Shown: positions 51,701-62,200 of the stretch, piece after piece
Layout of the letters: each line of letters begins with the position of its first letter
Position numbering within the stretch: the first letter of the stretch is position 1
Program-made: the position numbers and the translations under genes
Notes under the pieces: model-generated
What the model saw: only the letters and a program-made list of their open reading frames with translations
Told to the model about the DNA's origin: nothing
Databases searched by the model: none
Origin: Blastomyces gilchristii SLH14081
Taxonomy: Eukaryota; Ascomycota; Eurotiomycetes; Onygenales; Ajellomycetaceae
NCBI RefSeq assembly: GCF_000003855.2
Contig: NW_003101675.1
Coordinates: forward strand, 2,105,302-2,169,301
DNA: 64,000 nt
Direction: 5' to 3'

Positions 51701-54700
51701 CTGTATTACTTATATCACAGAATCTTTATTCTTTAGCAGATATTATAAGTTTCAATATACTCTTTAACATCTGTTCAGAGCTTATTCTAAATATATTTAT
51801 ATTTTAGAAGCTTCTCAGTCTTCTCTAATCTGAAGTATTCTGCATGAGAATTATCATGATAAATTCTCAATAACTTCTAGCATATCACTCTGCTATGAGA
51901 AATGAAGACTGAATTATTCAGTAGTAGAAGTTCATATTCTTCTAGTTATCAGTGACTTGATTTCTTAGCAGCACTGCTCTGCTCAGAGTCTGTCTCTTTC
52001 AAGTTCAAATCAGATTCTTTCTTCTTTAACTTCTGAATTCAAGCTGTAGTAGAGGCATTCTTCTTCTATAACTTATTAATAAATTTCAAAAGTAGTCAGA
52101 TTGAAAGATTGTAGACTGTTTCATTCTTTGTCAATTCAATAATTATAAGATATAATATAAGAAGCTCATGATCTTCAGTGTCAGTTCTCTGCAGAGATTC
52201 AGGTTTTCTTTTATCTTCTATACTGAGTTATGCAGCTGCCTCTTCAGCACTGTTTCTGAGCTTCAGAGAATCTCAATCCTCTGCAGTCAGCTTCTTCTGC
52301 AGTGATGACAGAGATTCTTTTATAAAATTCTTCTTCATATTAATGATATTATAATCAGGCTGTCTAGACAGTGTATTGATGAGGTTAAGCTGATCTGAAC
52401 AGTATCAGATATAGAAATCATACTCTGAAAGCAGCTCTGTTCATCTGGCTTGACATTCTGTCAAGCTCTTTATTGTTAAGAAGTAATGCAGATTTGCATT
52501 ATTAGTAAGAACTTACACTGAGTACTTACTACTCTGAAGATAATGTCACTAAATCTTAAAGAATTTGATAATTGCTAACATCTTCTAATCATGAGTATCA
52601 TATCTTCTCTGTGTGAGTGATAACTTCTTGAAGAAGAAGATCACTGATCTTCATTCATAATATCTTATAGACTTTATGAAAAAGTCTTCTCTCACAGATA
52701 ATTCATTATCTGTTTTCTCAGAAGTGATTATTCTCTGATTCTTTCAATGTTGAAAGATCTTCAGTGTCAACTGTGAAAAGATTTCATAGATCTTATTTCT
52801 GAATGTATCAGTCTCACACTGACTGAGTAAGTTAAGATTAAAGTGATTTAGTATTATGATATCTGTGAAAGCTTGTTTCTATTCTACAAATGCCTGTGTG
52901 ATGTCTTGAGTGAGAATAAATAGTTTTATTTTCCTGTCTTTCACACTTCTCTTTAACAGATCTGTAAGAGAGACAGTAATCTGTGAATATATATAGATGA
53001 ATTGTCTATAGAAATTCATAAATTCTAGAAATATCTGTATCTTGTAATATGTCTGCAGCACTGATCAGTTCTTAATGATAAAGACTCAGCTTCTGTTCAT
53101 TGAAATGCTATTCATCTCAACAATATAATCTAAGAAATCAATCTTCTGCATGTAGAACAAGCATTTTTCAGTGTTTGTATAGAGTTAATACTGTCTTAAG
53201 TGACTTAACACTTCTTGAACATGAGTATCATGTTCTTCCTTCATTTTTGAGAAGATTAGAATGTTGTCTAAGTATACTATATAGAAGATATTGACAAGGC
53301 TCTGCAGTGCCTTATTTATATAGATCTGAAAGATGACTGAAGTATTACAAAGATTAAAAGATAAAACAAGATATTCAAAATTGCTGTACTTGGTATGAAA
53401 AGCTGTTTTTTAAATATTATCTTCATTAACTCTGATTCTATGATAAATATTCTGTATATTAATCTTTGAGAACATCTTTACTTCAGATAATTGATTGATT
53501 ATCTCATCAATCAATGATAATGAATAGTGATTCTTAATCATCATCTTATTGAGATCTCTGTAGTCTATGCATAGATGTAGTCTATCATTCTTCTTAAGTA
53601 TAAAGAGTATAGATGCTTCTGCTGAACTCTTTAATGAATATATTCAGTTCTTTGATTACACTTCTTCAAGGTATTTATATAGAACATTCAATTTCTTTAC
53701 AGATAAGTTGTAAAGAAGCCTGTATAATACTGTTGTACTGTCTTCAAGATAAATCTTATATTATATCTTAGTATTAGAAAACTTCACTACTTCTCTTTCT
53801 GAAAAGATATTCTTAAAATCTATAAAGAGATGTTATATATGTTCATCTTCAATGATGAATACTGCTACTAATCTTGTAGTGAGAGTGATGACTTCTTCAT
53901 CTATTCTCAAGTCTCAATCACCTGCTATACAGTATATTGACTTAATCTTTTTCTCAAGATTTTTCTGATAAAACTCTTCAGATTTCTCTATCACTGTCTC
54001 TTCATTAGTGAGATGATACTGTCATATCTCAGTGACTCAGTCAATGAGAGAATTGTTTTCTCTCAATTATAGAAGATCTAGAATAATGTTCTTATCTATA
54101 ATGTTAACTGTGTGAAGAAGCAGACTGCTCTTCTTAAAGATTTCTTCTGAGTCTGTAATCACACACTTCACTTGAATTATGTCAAAATAATGACATTTTA
54201 TTTCATCAGTAAATTTCATATAATCTGATAAATCTATCTTCTTTCAACTCTTCATCAAAGAAAAGAAATAGAATATAAAGTTGATATTCACTCTGAAGTT
54301 GAGTAGGCATCTCACTAATATCTTCTTATTTGAAATATACATTGTGATTATAATATAAACTTGAAGATGTGAGAATTATTAATTCTTTTCTTTCTCTTCT
54401 TTATCTTCTGTGAATACATTTGTCAGAAGAGAAGTTAACTTTGAAAAGATATCTTCTCAGTTTCTTCTCTTCTTCAGCTTCTTACAATCACTAATATAGT
54501 GTTCATCAGTTCTGCAGTTGAAACAGAGATCTTTTATCAAATCTTTTTTAATATTTCTTCATAGTGAGTGAAGAATCAGAATACTTGAAATTCTTCTTTA
54601 CTTTCTCTGCACTGAAGCTGTTATAGCACTGTTTAAATCCTGTTATTAATTACTTAGAAGAGATCTTATTAGCCTTTTTCTTAAAGAATTGATTATTCAA

Positions 54701-55462
54701 ATAGATTTGAGAAGTCAGATTGACAAGCTCAGTGTGATTAATTGATAAACTCTGATATTGTGATATTATTATTCACATCTTATGAGTCAGCTTTGTGAGA
54801 TAAAGCTATATTTTTAATTGATTCAAATCATCAGTTAATTTCTCTCAATATTCTTCAAATCTTGCATTGAAATTGAAAGAATTCTCATTATCTTATTAAT
54901 ATAATAAGTTGAATCACTGCACTGCTGTGAAGCTGTAGTTACAGTGATCTTTGATTTGATTCAGTAGAAAGTTCTTGAATTCTTCTCAAGTTATAACAGT
55001 ATTGATATACTCAAGCTCTCTTTTCTTAATGACTCAAGTAGTCACAGAGATGTTTTCAAGAAGGTTGACAGTGTATATTACTTATATCTCATAAGTATTA
55101 TACTGACTCAGGTTAAGGCAGAATTTCTGTTCAAGAATATGAATAAAGCTGTGAAATTCAGACAAGATGTTTTTCTTGTATCTCAGAGAATCTCTGATCT
55201 TAATCTCTCTATTCTCATAATAGATATAGGTGTGTAGAGGCTGTGGTGATAACAGAGCAGTTGAAGAGCTCATGTCAAAATGTGCAGCAGTTTCAGAAAT
55301 CTCAGATTTCTGCTGAGATAGAGATGTACACACTCTAGGAAATGATGTAGTATTTCTCTCAGAGAGTGAGATTGAGTCAGTCTCAGTGTAAGTGTGTGAG
55401 ATCATATCAGTCTGTTAGAGCTTGACTGATTCAAACCTGTAATCAGGTTAAGTGAATTGAAT

Positions 55463-55994
55463 TGTAATATAACAGAACTGAAGCAGTGACTAGTCAGCAG
55501 TGACATGTAGAAGTAGTTGTTTGAAAAGCTGTATAAATAAGCTTGACTATCTTGCTTGAATAGTGAGCTTGTAGGCTACAGGGTTATTGCAAGGATATCA
55601 CAGATATGATACTTAGTATACTAAGAAGATTGTATAAGATACACAGTAACTCTTGTATATATTTCAGTAGAAGAAAAATGAATTACTGACTTCTTTTATG
55701 AGAAGCCAGTATCTAGCTATTCTATATAGACAATGAGTGAATACCTTCTCTCATTTCATGAGTGAGAATAGCTGAAGTGATACCTCAGCAGCATCTCACT
55801 GCTAAGAAAAAGTAATCTGCTGACCTTGTATAGAAGTGAGGTTCTTATATTCATTAATCAGATCTTTCTATGATATATCTGAATGATGTCATAGAGCAGT
55901 TGGAAACTGGTTCAGATGAGATGGAATCATCCGCATGAAAGTGATGAGCCGTGTGGAACCGCAACGGGGCCTTGGCGCGGCCGGGAGCGTGACA
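55463..55994 (-). repeat. Gypsy C right LTR (5' LTR)
   Basis: 532 bp. The outer 70 bp keep GGGGCC, GCGCGGCCGGG and several CpGs, while the inner start TGTAATATAACAGAACTG is mutated. Confidence 0.9.
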
Positions 55995-58053
55995 ATATTC
56001 ATGATATTATTGACAGACTTTCATACAAGAATCTGTTATTGTAACACAGAATAACTTTTCTAAAGCCTTTTTAATATTGACTAGACTGACAGAATAGATT
56101 GACACATGATTCTGCTGTCAGTGAACTTGTCAGTGACTCTGTTAGTGATTTTGATGATAACTTCTTTTTCAGAGTATTTTATAAGTGTTGGCAGAAATCT
56201 GTGTAAGATTCATAGTCTTGTGAATATCATCTTCATGAATTCTATTATTATTAGAGAATATCAAGCTTCTGTTTCAAGCATTTAACAAGATGTCTTATTC
56301 AGATAGTCAGACAAGTTCTAATATAAGATTATAATCAAGATTATCAACTTCATATGTGTAGATATCTTCATGTTGATATTCTCTCACATCTATAATCAGC
56401 TTCATCATGTAATGAGTACAAATGTCTTTTAAATTATCAAATTCTGTGAGAAGTCAGAGTTTTAATAAAGAGATACACTGAAGATTATAACATCTTACAA
56501 CTGAAGATTTTATCATTGTATAGTAGTATAGACTGCTGTCTATCATGGCTTTCATATTATACATATTATCAATCACAGTAGATATAAGAATCACATTCAT
56601 AGTTATCTTGTCTTCAAATTATTATTATCTGATCTCTTTAAGCTTCTGTTTACAAATTTGAACAGAAGCTAATCTTTTCTCTGTTTCACTGAGATCTTCT
56701 TATAATTATCTTCTGAATCTTTCTCTAATGTAATGTGATTGACATGGACAGACACTGATTCATTCTTTGAATGAGAAGATACATAGATCAATTGACAGTT
56801 GAAAGTAATATGTTCTGATTAATTACAGTTGATGCACACTTTACATTGACATTGATCAGCAACTTCTTCAGAAGTGATCTCAGAGACTCAGAAGCCTGTT
56901 CAGATAACAGAGACTCTTGCTTATATATAGATATTCAAGTCTACTCAATTCATGACATCTGCATTATTGTTATTTCTTAGTATGAGTGTATGAGTTGCTG
57001 AGATGTAATGTCTTCTGCTACTGTTCTGTATATTCTTGAGCTTGATAAGACAGTCATTCATTATCTGAAGCTGTGTGCAGAAGTCTTTATAAGTCTGGTC
57101 TTCATCTGTACTTATAAGAGTCTGTAAGAGTTTGAAAGTTAATATCTTCTTAAGTATGCTAATCTTCATTCAATTCTCTCAAGATTGACTATCTGCTTCT
57201 AGAATCTTGGTGTTGAAGTCAGAGATGAATATTATAAGAGAAGTATTTCTCTGTTAAGTACTCTATAATCAATCTAATGCTTTCTGTTGCATGGCAGTGT
57301 CTCAGAACAGAATATCAAGATATTTTATAATATTTTCAGATATTCATAACACTGATTCACATGCTTTTATCTATGAATGAAACTTCTGTTTCACACAATC
57401 TTTCAATTGTTCATTAATATATTAATCTTGATTAGTTAATGAACTGATGAAATCTTCATCTACACTCAGTTTCATGAGCATTTCCATCCTTCATAATGAG
57501 TAGAGAGTGAGATCAAAAGTATTGAAATATGCAGAAGCATTTAAGCATTCTTTCAGTACTTTTGTATTTGATTCTGTAGATGTTGAAATCACATGAGTTA
57601 ATTATTGAATCTCTTCATATTAAAGTTGTTGAGTCACATGCATGTCTGCTATCTGTTACTATTGTAATTTCAACATTGTTCAGAGTCACTGTGATATCAC
57701 ATCTATGCTCACATTTGAGAGTTTCATATTATTGTTAGACATGATTATATTGATTATTGAATGTGTGATATCTATGAAATCTGAAGAAGTGTAATCATAT
57801 TCTCATACATCTGAATGTCAGAACTCTCAGGTCTTTTACTAATATTCTCTTATAAGATCTTGTTGCAGAGTCAGAGTAACTGATGAGTAGGCTTCTATCT
57901 GAGAACTCAGTGTCTGCTTAACTGTTTGACTGTTTCTCTATTTCTTACATGTTGTTATGTGTTCAGATATCTCTCAATGAATAATCATTTCTAATGAGAA
58001 GATAATGTGTGAATAATCATTTCCTAATAAGGAGACAATGAACATTTTTATAG

Positions 58054-58390
58054 TGTAAGAAGTCTACGCTGAATAGATCAGTATAATATTGATAGGTCTT
58101 ATATAATAAAGTGTAAGAGGCCTACACTGAATAGATCAGTATAATATTGATAGATCTTATATAACAAAGATAAAAACATTAGAGAAGAAAAGAAAGAGAA
58201 AGTGTAGAAATCAGCGATTGAGATGGATATTTATACACATATGTGATGGCGTATGTGATGAAGCTTCAGGGCGGGAAGAATCTATACGCGTTCGTGGCGG
58301 CCCGACGATCGGTCGATCCAGAATGAAGCAGAAGAATCTATGAAGTGTAACAGAATAGTCTATATGATTGATCGGGCGCAGCCCGCCACA
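58054..58390 (-). repeat. Gypsy D right LTR (5' LTR) with internal tandem
   Basis: 337 bp with the same two 58-bp units, here mutated (TGTAAGAAGTCTACGCTG). The outer 120 bp keep CG-rich blocks such as GGCGGCCCGACGATCGG that have decayed in the left LTR. Confidence 0.9.
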
Positions 58391-58395
58391 TATAG

Positions 58396-59259
58396 TCTCT
58401 GACTGCATACATCTATAATTGAAGAATAATAATAATAATATAAAAGTATTTAAGATTCTCACACTGATACTGAATAAAATCAGAAGAAAAAATAGATTTA
58501 TTTAATAAATATTATATGAAATCATTAGAATAATATTTAACTGAGCTTTCTCAACTATGAGATTGTTATAACTCTGTGAGATTGTTAATAATTTCTGTCA
58601 TTTCTATATACATTTATCACTGAAAAGTTGAGAATTTAAGAAGAGCAGATATTAAGAGAATCAGATTTTAAAAGTAGAGTAATCTTATAAAGAATTTGAT
58701 GAGATTTTTCTGAGTAGAACTCAGAGTTGATATTTACATTGATAATACTATTGAAATTGAGATTTTCTTAACTGATAAAATCAGAAATTGTACTCTGTAT
58801 TACTTTTTCAGAGTTAAGAGATCTTCTAAGAGTAGACTTATCAGTAATATATTCTTCAATAAACACAGAATTTGTATTAATAATTTGTAGTTTTTTTGAG
58901 GAATACTTAACTCTTCAGCTCAGAGTCTTATTATTAGAATAAATGAATTCATTTCAAAGTTACTATATTTATAAGATATATCAATTACTAAATTAGAATT
59001 AATAAATTAATCAGTAATAGTAATAGCAATTGTATCAGCAGCTGATATTTCAATATTATCAGTGACTAACTTATCAGAATTCTCTTAATTATTATTTTCA
59101 GAAATATTCTTCTCAGTAGCTGCTTTTAAAAGTCACTTAATATACTTAATATTATTAACAGTATTCTCATTATATGACTCTGTCTTTAGAGAATGTTAGT
59201 TTTTATAATAATAGAGATATTAAAAGTGATAAACTTACTGAAAATAGTAATACTTCTTT
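58396..59259. other. Degenerate AT-rich fragment between Gypsy D and L1-DNA copy 2
   Basis: About 860 bp of mutated sequence that I could not match to any other part of the window. No readable protein motif is present. It continues the layer into which Gypsy D inserted at CATAG. Confidence 0.5.
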
Positions 59260-59267
59260 ATCAGAAG

Positions 59268-62200
59268 TAGACTGATCGTGTGACCGTGTCTGAGACCAGG
59301 ATCAAACTTTACAGTTATCACATTGCCTAAAAGCATTACTTCTGATCATGATTTATATTTATTATATTGATCTCAAATCATGTTATTTTAAATATTAAAG
59401 ATCTCAGATTCACTTTTTAAATAAAAATCTAGTCTCAGATAAAGAATATATTTGAATTCTTAGTTACATTTTCATTCTGATCTTATTATTGAAAATGATA
59501 TTAAATGAGATTATGAAATCATTTCTCACTTACATAATATCATAATATAGTGCTCATTTGTTGAAAATTCAATAGAGAGTATTATTAAATATTATTACTT
59601 TTCTGAATACAGATTATAATTATTAATTAATATCATTTTAATTAAAAAAAAATATATAAAATACAAAAAAAAACAAAAAAACAAAAAATAAAACAATAAT
59701 AAGAAAAAATCACAATAAAAAAAAAAGAGAAAGAAAAAAAGAAGAGAAAGAAAAAGAAAGAAAAAAAAAAAAGAAAAGAAAAAGAAAAAAATAAAAAATA
59801 AAAATAAAAAAAATCAAGATTACAGAGTCACAGTATTCTTAAAATACTCATTTCTCAGAGTCTTTATAATGTTTATCATTAATTATGTATTTCTCACAGT
59901 GAGAGTAACACAGCTGTAATAAGTTATTATTTTAATATTATCTAATAAATAATCAGTATATATCTGTATAAATGTGAATAATTAGAAAATATACACTTAA
60001 AAAGTGTAATCAGAGTGAACTCTGCTGCTACTTGAATAATATCAAGAATAGAATACTGAAATTGATGATTTCTCTCATTAATTTCACAGACAAGATGTGT
60101 GAAGATAATCTTGAGAAATATAAGATTTTCTGACTTCTGATAAAAACAGATCTCACAGAGAGACTCTATTTTCATCATATCAGAGACTGAGTATTATTAA
60201 AAAGCATTACTTTAATATATATGCACTTACTGCAGTAATTCACTCTCTGTATATATAACTGAGAGTTACAGCTTTCTCATGCTGCATAGCTCTCTCTGAG
60301 ATACTGTTATCAGTTTGCAACTTATACAGTCTCTCAGTTCAGTACACACTGCATATATACAGCTCTGCATGCTGAGGCTGTGTTAGTCATTATAATCTAG
60401 TGTAATACTCACTTTTTACAGATCATGTTTCATTTAATTGAGAGAGAAGAAAGACATGACTGCTGTTTTATTTAAGAGAGAGATAAGTAATTAAATCTGT
60501 AGAAGATAATTTGATTTCTTCTGTATTTAAAATTTAATTAGTCTATACTCTTCAATTTAAGAGTTTCTAAGAGTGTTTTAATAGTTTTCATATCAGCTTG
60601 AAATTAGTAATTGATTGAAGAAGAGAAAAGAGAGAAGAAAGAAATAAGAATAACTTATCTTTATAATATGAAAATAGAGAATTGCTGTAATTATTTATTC
60701 TAGTAATAAAGATCTGTTTTCTGCATGTATCTCTGATACAGATTATATAATAACTGTATACAAAGAATATCAACAGTGCATGTATTAAATGAAGATAATA
60801 TTACTATATAATACTGTAGCTGTTTCTGTATATCACTAAAAGCTGTTAATATTTTCTTTAAGTCTCTTTATATTTGATAAGTCAGTAATATATTTTAATG
60901 CACTTCTTCTTTCATTATCATCATTATTATCATTATCATCATCACTATCATTACTATTATTATCATCATTATCATCATTATTATCATTATTATTATTATT
61001 ATCATATCATTACTAACTATCTCTTCTGTCTTCATCTCTTTTCAATACTCACTGAAATCAATTATGTCATCTCTCTTCAAATATTCTGCAGTTCTGCGGA
61101 TCATCAAGGTGTGTGAGTACTATCACAGATTAAAGAGAGAGAAGAAGAAGATGTTTAAGTGAGAGAAGACAGATTATAAGACATGTTATAATGCCTTGAA
61201 GAGGCTCTGTAAGAGAGTAGAATGATAATAATTTTAAGTAACACTTCTGATAGATTTAGACTGAACTAAGTATAAAAATAATACACATAATACTGTCTGT
61301 AAGAGATTGAAGAAGAAGATAGTGAAGAGTCTTATATAATAGTGATAAAATCAGAAGAAGTTCTGAGAATAATTTAAGATTAAGATAGAGAGAATTCTGC
61401 AGTTCTGCGAATCATCAAGGTGTGTGAGTACTGTCACAGATTGAAGAGAGAGAAGAAGAAGATGTTTAAGTGAGAGAAGACAGATTATAAGATATGTTAT
61501 AATGCCTTGAAGAGACTCTGTAAGAGAGTAGAATGATAATTATTTTAAGTAACACTTCTGATAGATTTAGACTGAACTAAGTATAGAAATAATGCAGATA
61601 ATGCTGTCTGTGAAAGATTAAAGAAGAAGATAGTGAAGAGTCTTATACAGTAGTGATAAAACTAGAAGAAGTTCTGAGAATAATTTGAGATTAAAATAGA
61701 GAGAGAGAGAGAGAAGAAGAGTGTTACTGTAAATAAGCAGTAGCAGAAGAAGATTGAAAGAGTGTTAAAGTAAGAGATAAAGAAGTTAAAACTGATAAGT
61801 TTTTTTATTTATTGAGAGATAATGATTTTTAATAATACTTCTATTCTCTAATTGATTAGCAGAAGCTGACAGAGAAGAAGAGAATTAAGGTCTTATTCAG
61901 ATCTCAAATGTGCTTTATAATTCAGAATATTGAGAAGACAGCTCTACTCTCTGAACATATCAATCTGCTTACTACTGAGATGAAACCTGAGACAGTAGAT
62001 CAGAAAATGTAGAATTTTGAAGTACAGATTAATCTGACTGAGACAAAGCAGTGAAAACTCTTCTCTAAGAAGATAGTGAAGAGAGATTTTAAGATAATTA
62101 TTATCTCAGATGAGAAGAAGAAGAAGAAGAAAAAGAATAAGAAGTAAATTATAAAGAATAATAAGAAGAATGAGAAAGAGAAGAAAGATAATAAGTAGAA

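Larger units (their letters stand above)
48205..55994 (-). mobile_element. Gypsy LTR retrotransposon C (7.79 kb), mutated
   Basis: The only uninterrupted copy of the A/B/C family: 7,790 bp with a 5-bp duplication ATATT (48,200-48,204 and 55,995-55,999). Reading on the minus strand, gag spans 55,405-55,082 (RPLHTYIY-type motif as QPLHTYIYYE). An intact zinc knuckle CFNCRTDEHYISDC lies near 54,540-54,480. Reverse transcriptase has VYLDNILI near 53,265, with one catalytic Asp lost. The thumb/RNase H junction (IFLEFMNFYRQFIYIYSQI) lies at 53,061-52,879, and integrase (MNFIVDLLKSTRVKEYDLIL) at 51,651-51,427. It sits between gag and the reverse transcriptase of Gypsy D. Confidence 0.95.
44329..58390 (-). 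mobile_element. Gypsy LTR retrotransposon D (about 5.75 kb), split by M-c and Gypsy C
   Basis: A second Gypsy family. LTRs of 334 and 337 bp begin TGTAAG and end GCAGCCCGCCACA. The duplication CATAG (44,324-44,328) / TATAG (58,391-58,395) differs by one C-to-T. On the minus strand a gag frame lies at 57,169-56,945 and a zinc knuckle C-X2-C-X4-H-X4-C at about 56,834-56,793 (one Gln codon now TAA). Reverse transcriptase runs in 48,200-47,090 with KYINxALxDF and SAYLDDILIF near 47,630, then GFIIEAGKKIQMNSEKI. After M-c comes RNase H (CNYEIYDKKLLMIV, FEIITDYKNLKYF) at 46,570-46,330. Integrase should occupy the rest down to 44,663. A purine-rich tract (GAAAGAGAGGGG) abuts the left LTR, which fixes the orientation. 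Removing the insertions gives about 5,753 bp. Confidence 0.92.

Noticed and set aside
60898..61116. His/Tyr-rich plus-strand frame
   Set aside because: A translation of a CAT/TAT triplet array in L1-DNA, not a metal-binding protein.
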